The notes: a model not told the origin generated them from the letters alone. A DNA stretch of 64,000 nucleotides from JAWKRB01 sp041389885 (GCA_041389885.1 JAWKRB010000007.1:260607-324606), one strand, 5' to 3'. Positions 16,332-26,046 are shown, counted from the stretch's first letter. Numbers and translations are program-made.

Positions 16332-17834
16332 CTACCCATGAAGATCGAGAAGGTGGTGCGGCTGTGGGCCGTGCTCTGCGCGGGTCTGCTGTTCTCCGGC
16401 GTCGCGTCGGCGCAGACGCGAGACCTCGCGGCGGGTCCCATCTGGAACCAGAACCACGCCAACCAGCGCTGCCCCGAGGTATGCTCGGCGCAGCGCGCCA
16501 CCTGGAACGGTCAGTGGCGCACCGTCGTGCCCGGGCAGCAGTCGGTGTGCGGCTGCGTCTCCGCGCCGGCGCCCTCGGGGCAGGTCGCCGAGGTGCCCGC
16601 CGGCCCGATCTGGAACAACCGCCTGGCCAACCGCCGCTGCCCGCAGGTGTGCGCGTCTCGCAGCGCCTCGTGGACCGGTCAGTGGCGCACGACCATCCCC
16701 GGTCGCATGTCGGTCTGCGCCTGCGCCATGGGCGGGCGATTCGCCCCGCCCCCGGTGGTCGTCGCCCCGCCCCCGGTGGTCGCGCCCCCGCCCCCCGTGA
16801 TCGCCGCGCCCAGCCCGGCGAGGAACGTCAACGCCGGCCCCATCTGGAATCAGAACCACGCCAACCGCCGCTGTCCGCAGGTCTGCGCGTCGCAGCGCGC
16901 GTCGTGGAACGGCGAGTGGCGCACGACCATCCCCGGTCGCATGTCGGTCTGCGCCTGCGTGGGCGGCCGCTTCGCCCCGCCGCCCCCGGTGGTCGCGACC
17001 CCGGTCGCGCGCGACGTGCAAGCGGGCCCCATCTGGAACCAGAACCACGCCAACCGACAGTGCCCGCGGGTCTGCGCCTCGCAGCGCGCGTCTTGGAACG
17101 GCCAGTGGCGCACCGTCGTCCCCGGTCAGATGTCGGTCTGCGGCTGCCTCTTCAACCAGTGATCCTCGTCGGCCCCGCGCTCTGAGCGCGCCAGGGCCGA
17201 CGACCTCACCCCCTCTCGCGCTATCCCCGCGCGCCCTCGCCCGCGGCGCGCCCTCCGCCCCCGCGGCGCTGCGCTCACCGCTCGCCCGTCGCTTCGTCGG
17301 GTGATGGATCACGTAGTCCGCCGCGTACTCCGCGCGGGCGTCCCCCGTCGCGGGGTCGACCAGCCACGACATCGCCAGCTTCTCAGGCACGCGAATCACC
17401 CCGGGGTCTCGCAGGGTGCCGAAGACCACGTCCCACACGGGGGAGGTCACGCCGTGGTTCGCCTGCGGCGCCTTGAAATGGTGGGCGAAATGGTGCCGGC
17501 GCAGATACCTCCCCACCGGCCCCCGCGGCCCGTGCGTGTGGAGCCGGCGGTGCAGCACCTCGTAGCCCGCGTAGGTCACCGCGTAGCTCGCGACGAAGGC
17601 CACCCCCGCCTTGCCCGCCACGACCCCGGCGAGCGCCGCCGCCGCCGCGATCACGGGGCCGACGTGCGCCACCTTCTTCGACGTCGGCGCGAAGTAGAAC
17701 CGCGCGGCGTGGTGCCGCCGGTGCTCGTCGGCGAAATCGCTCTTGCTCTTGGCGTCGTGCCCCACCCAGCGGTGCAGCGCGTACTCGCTCAGAGACCAAC
17801 CCGCCGCGCCCGCCAGCATCGCTCCTGTGATCAT
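16332..17834 (-). CDS. Fatty acid hydroxylase/sterol desaturase-family membrane protein; no stop until antisense of the lectin
   Basis: Only about residues 1-188 (17834 to about 17271) look like protein. They carry the histidine clusters of the di-iron FA-hydroxylase family: HRWVGH, EHRRHH, HRRLHTH and RRHHFAHH, between hydrophobic segments. These enzymes hydroxylate or desaturate lipids in the membrane; carotenoid or sterol-like substrates are possible. The length fits a short family member ending near VIHHPTKRRASGER. No in-frame stop follows there: the frame stays open across the lectin gene to 16332. A one-base indel near 17285 would expose a TGA at once. The start at 17834 has AAGGAG eight bases upstream and overlaps the TetR stop (ATGA). 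Confidence 0.55.
   Translation of the reverse strand: MITGAMLAGAAGWSLSEYALHRWVGHDAKSKSDFADEHRRHHAARFYFAPTSKKVAHVGPVIAAAAALAGVVAGKAGVAFVASYAVTYAGYEVLHRRLHTHGPRGPVGRYLRRHHFAHHFKAPQANHGVTSPVWDVVFGTLRDPGVIRVPEKLAMSWLVDPATGDARAEYAADYVIHHPTKRRASGERSAAGAEGAPRARARGDSARGGEVVGPGALRARGRRGSLVEEAAADRHLTGDDGAPLAVPRRALRGADPRALSVGVVLVPDGARLHVARDRGRDHRGRRGEAAAHAGADRHATGDGRAPLAVPRRALRRADLRTAAVGVVLIPDGAGVDVPRRAGRGDHGGRGRDHRGRGDDHRGRGESPAHGAGADRHATGDGRAPLTGPRGAARRAHLRAAAVGQAVVPDRAGGHLGDLPRGRRRGDAAAHRLLPGHDGAPLTVPGGALRRAYLGAALVGVVLVPDGTRREVSRLRRRDAGEQQTRAEHGPQPHHLLDLHG
16338..17162 (+). CDS. Secreted four-repeat mannan-binding (MVL-type) lectin
   Basis: The product has 274 residues. The start at 16338 has AAGGAG eight bases upstream and gives a signal peptide ending near AQT (residue 27). 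Four repeats of about 45 residues follow, each with AGPIWNQNHAN, CPxVC, WNGQWRT and a closing SVCxC. They are joined by Pro/Val-rich linkers (PPPVVVAPPPV). This is the pattern of the cyanobacterial MVL/MVN mannan-binding lectin, which has two repeats and binds the Man-alpha/GlcNAc-beta core of high-mannose glycans. Four conserved cysteines per repeat suggest disulfides. Likely a secreted multivalent glycan-binding protein, for adhesion or prey recognition. Confidence 0.85.
   Translation: MKIEKVVRLWAVLCAGLLFSGVASAQTRDLAAGPIWNQNHANQRCPEVCSAQRATWNGQWRTVVPGQQSVCGCVSAPAPSGQVAEVPAGPIWNNRLANRRCPQVCASRSASWTGQWRTTIPGRMSVCACAMGGRFAPPPVVVAPPPVVAPPPPVIAAPSPARNVNAGPIWNQNHANRRCPQVCASQRASWNGEWRTTIPGRMSVCACVGGRFAPPPPVVATPVARDVQAGPIWNQNHANRQCPRVCASQRASWNGQWRTVVPGQMSVCGCLFNQ
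17167..17202 (+). terminator. Nested hairpin after the lectin gene
   Basis: A 9-bp outer stem (17167-17175 with 17194-17202) encloses a second perfect 7-bp palindrome at 17176-17190. It begins four bases after the lectin stop codon. Confidence 0.7.
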
Positions 17835-18568
17835 TCGCCAGACTCCTTCGCTCGACCCTTGCCCTCGAACCTTTGCACCGCCGAGAGCGCGCGGCGCACC
17901 GCGTCGGCCTCGGCGCCGAATCCCACGAGCAGCGCGCACATCATCGCGTCGGCCAGGGGCGCCGCGTCGAAGCCCGGCGCGTGCGCCCTGAGCTTCGAGA
18001 GCTCGAGCACGCCGCGCAGCCCCGACCAGAAGAGCACCGCGCGGTCCATCGCGTCGCCCGCGGGCAGCGTGGCCTCGTCGACCGCCGCCGAGAAGAGCGC
18101 CGCCACCGCCCCGAGGAGCGACATCGTGGTCGAGACCAGCGCCGCGCCCTCGTCGCCCGGCACGAGGGTGCGCGGGTCGGCGAGCATCTGCCCGATGAGC
18201 CCCGCCTCGGTGCGCCGCTCCCTCGCGAAGCGCGCGTAGGCGCGGCCCGCGAGCACGAGCCGGGTGAGCGCGACGCGGTCTCCGCGAAACGCGCCCTCGC
18301 ACGCGTCGAGGCTGCGCTGCAGGTGCGCGCCCAGCTCGTTCAGCGCCCGGCGCTCGACCGCCGCGAGGAGCGACGTCTTCGAGGGAAAGTACCGGTAGAG
18401 CGCCCCCACCGCGAGGTCGAGGCGCCGCGCGAGCGCGTGCGTCGTGAGCCCCTCAAGGCCCTCGTCGCGCAGCAGCTCGAGGGCGGCGCTGGTGATCTCG
18501 TCGAGGCGCCGCGCCCGCGTGCGCGCCCGTCGATCGGGCGGGGGCTCGATGACGATCTCGTGAACCAT
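17831..18568 (-). CDS. TetR/AcrR-family transcriptional regulator
   Basis: The product has 245 residues. The N-terminal helix-turn-helix reads ITSAALELLRDEGLEGLTTHALARRLDLAVGALYRYFPSK in outline (key pieces GLTTHALARRL and GALYRYFPSK). The rest is an all-helical ligand domain. Its stop overlaps the start of the FA-hydroxylase gene by four bases, so regulator and enzyme are translationally coupled. Two perfect palindromes cover its start codon and leader (18560-18592), indicating that it represses its own operon. The inducing ligand is unknown; a lipid or sterol-like compound is plausible from the partner enzyme. Confidence 0.85.
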   Translation of the reverse strand: MVHEIVIEPPPDRRARTRARRLDEITSAALELLRDEGLEGLTTHALARRLDLAVGALYRYFPSKTSLLAAVERRALNELGAHLQRSLDACEGAFRGDRVALTRLVLAGRAYARFARERRTEAGLIGQMLADPRTLVPGDEGAALVSTTMSLLGAVAALFSAAVDEATLPAGDAMDRAVLFWSGLRGVLELSKLRAHAPGFDAAPLADAMMCALLVGFGAEADAVRRALSAVQRFEGKGRAKESGE

Positions 18569-18592
18569 GTTCACAAAGTGAACGACGTTCAC
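18560..18592. promoter_or_regulatory. Double palindromic TetR operator
   Basis: Two perfect inverted repeats of the form GTGAACnnnGTTCAC lie at 18560-18574 and 18578-18592, with centres 18 bases apart. The first contains the ATG of the TetR gene. Two dimers could bind along nearly the same face of the helix. The site makes autorepression of the TetR-hydroxylase operon very likely. Confidence 0.8.
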
Positions 18593-18869
18593 ATTTCTGT
18601 CAAGCGCGCCGTGGGATGCCTGAGATTCGGGGTAGGCGCAGAGCGGGCAGTGACCTTCGGAGAAAGCGCAAGGGGGAGGCCAATCAGAGCGAAGCGGATG
18701 CTGAAGACTCCCACCTACAATTGAACCTGCTCTCCACCTCCCCTCCCCCCTCGCGCGCCTTGCGCCCTTGCGGTCTCTGCCTCCCTCGCCGCCAACGCCT
18801 ACTCCGAACTCCAGGGGGATGCGCGCACCCTTGACCGGCCGAGAGGCGCGGTGACAGGGTGGCAGGGTC
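18593..18869. other. Divergent intergenic region, TetR operon and Uma2 gene
   Basis: No convincing gene lies here. It holds the promoter of the TetR operon on the minus strand and that of the Uma2-type gene on the plus strand. A pyrimidine-rich tract (18735-18760) is the only compositional feature seen. Confidence 0.4.
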
Positions 18870-19694
18870 ATGGCGATCGGTGAGGTCCCTGCGCGCCCCC
18901 CTCGCGCGCCGACGCAAGCCGCGTGGGACGCGATGAGCCCCGCGGAGCGTCGCGCGCTGATCGACGCGCTCCCGGCGGCGATGACCGAAGCGGAGCTCGC
19001 GCCCTCGGAGGGCGACGCCCACTTCGACGCGAAGGTCGAGGGGCGAGAGACCCTGCGCACGCACTTCGAGCGCGTGTCTCGACGCATCTACGTGGGCGCC
19101 GAGCTCACGGTGTACTACCCCGACGAGGACCGCTTCGCGCCAGTCCTCTGCGCGGTGACCGACGTCGATCCGCACCCGCGTGAGAAGTGGGTGGTGTCAG
19201 ACGAGGGCAAGGGCATCGAGTGGATCCTTGAGGTCCTCGTGCGCGGGGATCGGCAGAAGGACCTGGAGCGCAACCGAGCGCGCTACGCACGGCTGCGGGT
19301 GCCCGAGTATTTCGTCTTCGATCACCGCCGCAACCTGCTCCGCGGTTGGCGCCTGCCCGACCGGATGATCGGGATCTATCACCCGATCGTGCCGCAGCAG
19401 GGCGTGCTGCGCTCCGAGGTGCTCGGGCTGGACCTCACGCTCGACGGGCGCAAGCTGAGGTTCCGCGACGGCAACGCCCAGCTCCTCGCTCCGCAGGAGA
19501 TCATCACGTGGATGGAAGACCACGTGACCGATCTGGTGAACGCGGTCGAGGAGGCGGAGCAGAGGGCCGAGGCCGAAGCGAAGAGGGCCGAGGCCGAAGC
19601 GAAGAGGGCCGAGGCCGAAGCGAAGAGGGCCGAGGCCGCAGAGCGAAGGGTGCAAGAGCTCGAGGCCGAGCTCAGGCGCGCGCGGGGGGAGTGA
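18870..19694 (+). CDS. Uma2-family (DUF820) PD-(D/E)XK nuclease-like protein with charged C-terminal helix
   Basis: The product has 274 residues. The central fold matches Uma2/DUF820: YVGAELTVYYPD, then IEWILEVLVRGDRQKDLERNRARYARLRVPEYFVFD, the PD-(D/E)XK-like core, with an E and the Q-K-D-R cluster in place. These proteins are widespread in cyanobacteria and myxobacteria; nuclease activity is mostly predicted. Residues about 225-274 form a highly charged helix with three exact AEAEAKR heptads, encoded by 21-base direct repeats, probably a coiled coil. No partner gene is obvious. Confidence 0.75.
   Translation: MAIGEVPARPPRAPTQAAWDAMSPAERRALIDALPAAMTEAELAPSEGDAHFDAKVEGRETLRTHFERVSRRIYVGAELTVYYPDEDRFAPVLCAVTDVDPHPREKWVVSDEGKGIEWILEVLVRGDRQKDLERNRARYARLRVPEYFVFDHRRNLLRGWRLPDRMIGIYHPIVPQQGVLRSEVLGLDLTLDGRKLRFRDGNAQLLAPQEIITWMEDHVTDLVNAVEEAEQRAEAEAKRAEAEAKRAEAEAKRAEAAERRVQELEAELRRARGE
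19562..19630 (+). repeat. 21-base tandem repeat, three units, inside the Uma2 gene
   Basis: Three nearly perfect 21-base units encode repeated AEAEAKR heptads in the C-terminal helix. Unit-number changes would keep the frame. Confidence 0.75.
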
Positions 19695-19700
19695 CGCGCC

Positions 19701-19862
19701 TCAACGAATCTCGCCTGGGCGAAGCCAGTTGGAGTGGCTGTCGCGGGTGACGTTCGTGAGCCCCAGGGTGATGCTGACGCTGTGCGCGCGAACGTGGTGC
19801 CACCAGCCCGCGGGGACGAACAGCGTGTCGCCCGGTCCGAGCTCCGCGGTGCGAAAGTGTCA
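19701..19862 (-). pseudogene. C-terminal fragment of a cupin-8/JmjC-like protein
   Basis: In the minus-strand frame ending at 19701 there are about 53 codons reading ELGPGDTLFVPAGWWHHV and SITLGLTNVTRDSHSNW. This is the C-terminal end of the iron-binding cupin-8/JmjC fold, including the second metal histidine within GWWHHV. A stop lies in frame immediately upstream near 19862 and no start is available, so the N-terminal three quarters of the gene is gone. Intact relatives are 2-oxoglutarate-dependent hydroxylases. Confidence 0.65.
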
Positions 19863-19903
19863 CGGGACGGCCTATGGGCCCCAGTCCGAAGCGGGCGACG
19901 GGT

Positions 19904-20627
19904 CTACCCGCCGCCGGAACCGCCGTCGCCCATCTCGGGCGGCGCGCTCGGGTCGCCGAGCAGATGTTGGGGCATCGTGGACGGGTCCGTGACGGTCGAC
20001 ATCGGCGTGCCCGCCGGAAACTCCAGGGCGGGCTCCGCCAGCTGGCCATCGGCGTTGACGCGAAAGACGCGACCGCTGATGAGGACGCCTGAGGGGGTAG
20101 AGTACGAGCCAATCTCAGAGGCCAGAAGATAGCGACTCCCACGTTCGAGCTGAGAGACTCCGAAGACGCGAACCGTGTCGATGGTCGTCACCGTACGGCT
20201 CTCAGCCTCGGTTCTAGAACTCGACAGAAAGAACTTCGTGTCTGGGGGAGTGCGGTATCCAGCGCGAGAGAAGAGCTGCGCCGCTACGCTGCCCTGCCAT
20301 GCCATTCCCTGCACGGCAAATCCGCCATGATCGACGACCGTAGGCAAGCCGTCTCCAGTCACCCGGACGTCGAGAAGGAAGGCGCTACCCGAGAACATTG
20401 CTGTTCGAGTCGGGCCTTGGTCATCGACCCGGCCATGAGCGGATGCCGTTCATGGCCGGGTCGATGACCAAGGCCGGCAGCTGTGTCTCACTCTGTGTGA
20501 TGGAGCGGACCACGCGCGCATCAATGCGCATCCCGACGGCCTCGCCGTTCACGCCGGGGACCCTCCAGCGGATCGGGGTCGGTTCGTTCGTGGGCTCGAT
20601 CACCGCAGGAGACAACCCCAGCGCCAT
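19904..20627 (-). pseudogene. Unknown gene split by an inverted repeat
   Basis: Two coding-like pieces lie head to tail in different frames. The 5' piece (20627-20421) reads MALGLSPAVIEPTNEP and SITQSETQLPALVIDPAMNG. The 3' piece (20398-19904) reads FLLDVRVTGDGLPTVVDHGG, GSRYLLASEIGSYSTPSG and ends in GGSGGG. They are separated by a perfect 26-bp inverted repeat at 20413-20475 that introduces a stop. The simplest reading is one gene of about 235 codons interrupted by an inverted duplication. The family is not recognised; the composition suggests a secreted beta-rich protein. Confidence 0.5.
20413..20475. repeat. Perfect 26-bp inverted repeat with 11-base spacer
   Basis: The arms lie at 20413-20438 and 20450-20475 and match without a mismatch. 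The left arm begins GGCCTTGGTCATCGACCC. The element sits between the two halves of a broken gene, which suggests an inverted duplication rather than a terminator. Confidence 0.9.
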
Positions 20628-20811
20628 CGCTGCGCTGAGATCGGTCGTGATGTCAGCTCCACTGCGTGAGGGCCTCTCAGTCGACGGCCCGGGCCATCGC
20701 GAGCAGCTCGTGGCCCTGGAGAGCGGAGGCGCTGACGCGAGCCGGTGGCCTCCGTGGGCGTGCAGAAAACTGGCCCTCGCCGCGCGGACGTGCGCGTGTC
20801 ACGGGGCTGCG

Positions 20812-22365
20812 ATGACGCCTCGATGGGCCGCGACCGCGATGCTCCTTGCGACGACGGCGTCGTGGGCGCAGCCGCGAGCGCCCGCCGCGCCGCGCGGAGG
20901 ACCGCTCCAACGCGCTGCGGCGCAAGGGGTCACAGGGCTCTCGCGGGCGCGGCTCGACTCCATCGGCGACATGGAGACCCTCGACCTCCGCGACGCGCCC
21001 GAGCCCGAGGGCGCCCTCGAGACGACGCCGCTGGGACCCACCGAGTCGCCGTGGTCCGACTGCGCCCTCGACGGCGCGGTGCACCCGGTGGACCTGCGCG
21101 CGGGCCCCCTCACGCCGCTGCAGGTCGTGCTCACGAGCGACGGTCGCCGCGCGGTGGCGCTGGTGGTCATGGGCCGCCCCGGAGGAGGCCGCCGCGGCAT
21201 GCTCTACCCCGAGTCGCGCTGGGTGCAGTGGGACGGGGCGAACATCGCCCTGTTCACCGGCCCGGGGATCCTCCCCGACGCCGCGCTCACCCTGCGCGGC
21301 AGGGAGATCGGCGTGTTCTCGTACCTCGCGCGAGACGGCCAGCCGGCGCACCTCCGCGGCGAGACCCTCGCCCTCGCAGACCGGGTGGTGGGCTTCACCC
21401 GGATCGTCGCGGGACAGATCGTCGGCGGCCCGAGACCCCTCCCCGGCTCGGCGGGCCTCGACATCGACACCGGCGCCGTGCGCTGGGACCGGGGGATCGC
21501 GCTGGTCCTCGGGCGAGAGAACCCCGTGCCGGGCAACGCGACGCGCACAGAAATGCTCTTCGCGGTGAGCCCCCACGGCAGCGCCCTGGGCTCCCCGAGG
21601 CCCCTCTCTCTCGAGGTCTCGAGCGCGGGCGCCGGCGCGCGCTACATCGACCTCAGCGCGTCGCGCAGCGGCGACCTCGTGAGCGCCTGGGTGGTGCGCG
21701 ACGGGCCCCGCGCCGGCGTCTGGGTCGCGCGAGGGATCACCCCCGACGACGACGACACCGCCCGCCCCGCCACCGCCGCCGCGCGACGACGGCAGCGGCA
21801 CCGCCGACCCCTGCGCTTGCTCCAGGGCGGCGGCTTCTGGGGCCCGCAGGTGAGCGACCGCGGCGTGCTCGTGCGGCGCGAGCACGAGAGCTCCTCGGGC
21901 AACGGCCTCGCCGACCTGCTCTTCGCCGGCTTCGCCCGCGACGCCCGCACCCTCTTTCAGCGCGTGCTCGGGAGCTTCTGGGACGCCGTTCCCTCCTGGG
22001 ACACACACGGGTTGATCCTCGCCGGCCTCCGCGGCGGCGGCGGCGCCGAGGCCCCCCTCGACCCCGTCGTCGCCTACGGCGGCGGAGACCGCGGCGCGCT
22101 GCGCACCTTCAACACCCGCGACGCGCAGACCTTCGACGCGCTGCGCGACGCCGTCGACATCGCCATCACCCCCGTGCGCGACGGCGCCGTCATCGCCTGG
22201 ATCGACGGACACGCCGAGGGCGAAGACCCCACCCGCCGGCGCCTCCGCCTCGCGCGAATCGCCTGCCGCGCAGCGCCTCCCCGCGCGGCGAGCGCCCCCG
22301 CCGCGCCCCCGACGCGTCGCGCCCCCGCGCCCCGGCGTCGGCCCTCCACGCGCCCGAGCCGCTGA
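20812..22365 (+). CDS. Secreted protein of unknown function (517 aa)
   Basis: The start at 20812 gives a signal peptide (WAATAMLLATTASWAQP), so the product is exported. The rest is beta-rich and repetitive, with short strands such as PLQVVLTSDGRRAVALVVMG, RWVQWDGANIALF, GIALVLGREN and GDLVSAWVVRDG. This suggests a beta-propeller-like fold of several blades, possibly related to WD40/sialidase-like lipoproteins of myxobacteria. No catalytic motif is recognised. The C-terminal 40 residues are Ala/Pro/Arg-rich and probably disordered. It ends one base before the convergent lipoprotein gene. Confidence 0.6.
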   Translation: MTPRWAATAMLLATTASWAQPRAPAAPRGGPLQRAAAQGVTGLSRARLDSIGDMETLDLRDAPEPEGALETTPLGPTESPWSDCALDGAVHPVDLRAGPLTPLQVVLTSDGRRAVALVVMGRPGGGRRGMLYPESRWVQWDGANIALFTGPGILPDAALTLRGREIGVFSYLARDGQPAHLRGETLALADRVVGFTRIVAGQIVGGPRPLPGSAGLDIDTGAVRWDRGIALVLGRENPVPGNATRTEMLFAVSPHGSALGSPRPLSLEVSSAGAGARYIDLSASRSGDLVSAWVVRDGPRAGVWVARGITPDDDDTARPATAAARRRQRHRRPLRLLQGGGFWGPQVSDRGVLVRREHESSSGNGLADLLFAGFARDARTLFQRVLGSFWDAVPSWDTHGLILAGLRGGGGAEAPLDPVVAYGGGDRGALRTFNTRDAQTFDALRDAVDIAITPVRDGAVIAWIDGHAEGEDPTRRRLRLARIACRAAPPRAASAPAAPPTRRAPAPRRRPSTRPSR

Positions 22366-22366
22366 G

Positions 22367-23149
22367 TCAGCGCGTCGGCGCGCAGGCGCCCAGGGTGTCG
22401 GGGAGCCCGTCGAAGCGCAGCGAGCAGCTCTGACCGGGCGGACAGGTGACCGCCGCGTCGGCGCTCGTCGGGCAGAAGCGTCGGCACAGCCCCGCGGGCG
22501 CCGCGTCGTCGCAGCGCTGCGTGATGTCTCGAATGCACGCGAAGCCCGGCCCGCACGACTCCGACCGGCAGCACGGCGCGCCGTCGCCCCCGGGTGACCT
22601 CGTCACCGCGCCGCAGGCCGTGGCGCCGCTCGCGGCGACGACGTCGCAGCGCGGTCGATCGCTCGGGCACCCGTTGCCGCTCAGCGCGATCGGGCTGCAC
22701 GGACCGGTCTCCAGGCAGAACCTCGCGTCGGTCCCCACCACCGCGCCCACGCAGAGCCCGCCGGGTCGCCCGCCGCGCGACGGGTCGCCGCAGCGCGCGT
22801 GGTCGCTCCCGCAGCAGAGGGGCGTGCATCGCCCCGGCTCGCCGAGGCACCCGAGGCCCGGCGCGCACTCGTTGGCGCGGGTGCAGGCCACGCCCCACCC
22901 GCCGGAGCCCACCGCCGCGCACAGTTGCCGCACGCCGCCGTCGACCACCGCGCGGTAGCACCCGGCGCCGGCGTCGCACCCCGTGTTCGTGACCCAATTG
23001 CAGTCGCCCTGGGTCATGCCGCACACCGAGGGGTAGCCGTCGTCGCCGGGCACGCGGGCCCGCGCGTCGGTCACGCCCGCGTCGGGTGAAGAGCTCGTGC
23101 CGCAGCCTAGGGCCAACACCGACACCAGGGCGAAGAGAGCGCAGCGCAT
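22367..23149 (-). CDS. Cys-rich lipoprotein (260 aa)
   Basis: A lipoprotein signal peptide with lipobox LALGC (cysteine at residue 16) opens the protein. A short TSSSPDAGVTDA linker and then about 24 cysteines follow, in irregular spacing around ECAPGLGCLGEPGRC and ESCGPGFACI. This resembles the Dickkopf-like or EGF-like Cys-rich repeats common in myxobacterial surface lipoproteins. No enzymatic motif is visible. It lies between pyrG, 28 bases upstream on the same strand, and the convergent gene at 22365, and could be co-transcribed with pyrG. Confidence 0.7.
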   Translation of the reverse strand: MRCALFALVSVLALGCGTSSSPDAGVTDARARVPGDDGYPSVCGMTQGDCNWVTNTGCDAGAGCYRAVVDGGVRQLCAAVGSGGWGVACTRANECAPGLGCLGEPGRCTPLCCGSDHARCGDPSRGGRPGGLCVGAVVGTDARFCLETGPCSPIALSGNGCPSDRPRCDVVAASGATACGAVTRSPGGDGAPCCRSESCGPGFACIRDITQRCDDAAPAGLCRRFCPTSADAAVTCPPGQSCSLRFDGLPDTLGACAPTR

Positions 23150-23177
23150 GGGCCCAGATGCTACGCGCTGCGCCCGA

Positions 23178-24854
<1,677 letters not shown>

Positions 24855-24970
24855 CGAAAGCCCTCGCGCCGCGCACGATTTCGCGGCGGCTCCGAGCACC
24901 CCGGGAGAGGCCCCACGACGGGCCAGGCGCCGGGGCGCGCGGCGCGCGCCGTATGGGAGAGGTGGTGATC

Positions 24971-25014
24971 TCGACTCGTCAGGGTGCGCGTCGACGTCAC
25001 AGGTCGACTCGTCA
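24971..25014. repeat. Direct repeat in the pyrG-PAAR intergenic region
   Basis: TCGACTCGTCA occurs at 24971-24981 and 25004-25014, 33 bases apart, about three helical turns. The site lies between divergent pyrG and the PAAR gene, so it could be a regulator-binding pair. This is an inference from spacing only. Confidence 0.35.
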
Positions 25015-25148
25015 CCGTGTGGACGGGGCATCACCCTAGGACAGCGCCCACCGCGAAGTCAACGCGCTGCGCGCTTCGCCGCGCGCGGCTCACGCGTTGA
25101 CGCTGCGCGCGCGTGTGTGGTGCCATGACCGACCCGAGGAGCCACGAC

Positions 25149-26033
25149 ATGCCGCCCGCGTCACGCATCGGAGACAACCACGTCTGCCCGAAGGTCGAAC
25201 CCGGCCCCGTCCCGCACGTGGGCGGGCCGATCCTGACCGGCGAGGCCACGGTGCTCATCGCGAACAAGCCGGCCGCGCGGGTCACCGACCTCGCGCAGTG
25301 CAACGCGCCGCCCGACTCGATCAAGAAGGGCTCGTCGAACGTGCTGATCTCCAACCAGGAGGCGGCGCGCATCGGCGACCCGACGAACCACGGCGGCGTG
25401 GTGGTGCAGGGCGAGGCCACCGTGCTCATCGGCTCGGGCGCGCAGTCTGGCGTGCTCAGCGCGGCCTCGCGCAGCGGCGCTCCGTTCTGCGAGGAGTGCG
25501 AGCGGCGCAAGCGGGAGCAGCAGCAGCGCGACGAGGAGAAGCGCCAGGCCTCGGCGCAGCGCGCGCGCCCGCCGCACGTCTCCCCCCGCGCGCCCGCCGC
25601 GGCGACGCCGGCGCGGCAGCCCGGCGCGCTCTCGGCGCCCTACGAAGACGCGCAGCGCCCGCCCAACACGCCTCCGTCGGTCGAAGACCGCGCGCACTAC
25701 GCCACCGCCCAGCGCGGCGTCGAGCGCGCCGTGCCGGGCCTCGATTTCGACCGGCGCTCCGCGACGCTCCGCGACGTGCTCTGGTCGACCGCGGTGCAGC
25801 ACGGCGGCGGCGGCGCGACCAACGTGTTCCGCCGGGCGCTCGCGGGCGCCGACGCCGCGAGCCTCAGCGACCAGGAGATCATCCAGCGCGTGTACGCCGA
25901 GCGCGGCGCGGAGAACGGTCAGAAGTACTTCTCGCGCAGCACCCCCGAGGTGCGCGCCGCGGTGCAGCAGCGGCTCGCGCGCGAGTCGCGAGACGCGCAA
26001 GAGATGCTCCTCCGCGAGCGCGCGGGCGGTTGA
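25149..26033 (+). CDS. T6SS PAAR protein with VgrG3-type C-terminal domain
   Basis: The product has 294 residues. The PAAR-like tip domain spans residues 1-105, with PAARVTD at 41 and EAARIGDPTNHGG at 71. It caps the VgrG spike of the type VI apparatus. A Cys pair (FCEEC) and a charged, Pro/Ala-rich linker (115-180) follow. The last 100 residues carry LRDVLWSTAVQHGGGGA, typical of the VgrG3-like C-terminal domain, which includes peptidoglycan-degrading effectors; hydrolase activity is inferred. The start at 25149 is chosen because GAGGAG lies eight bases upstream; ATG 25125 and GTG 25113 are in frame but lack a site. The FHA-DUF4123 gene follows 13 bases later. Confidence 0.75.
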   Translation: MPPASRIGDNHVCPKVEPGPVPHVGGPILTGEATVLIANKPAARVTDLAQCNAPPDSIKKGSSNVLISNQEAARIGDPTNHGGVVVQGEATVLIGSGAQSGVLSAASRSGAPFCEECERRKREQQQRDEEKRQASAQRARPPHVSPRAPAAATPARQPGALSAPYEDAQRPPNTPPSVEDRAHYATAQRGVERAVPGLDFDRRSATLRDVLWSTAVQHGGGGATNVFRRALAGADAASLSDQEIIQRVYAERGAENGQKYFSRSTPEVRAAVQQRLARESRDAQEMLLRERAGG

Positions 26034-26046
26034 GGGGCGACGCGCG

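Noticed and set aside
20413..20475. The 26-bp inverted repeat as an intrinsic terminator
   Set aside because: There is no T tract, it lies inside a broken coding sequence, and the arms are coding-like; a duplication explains it better.
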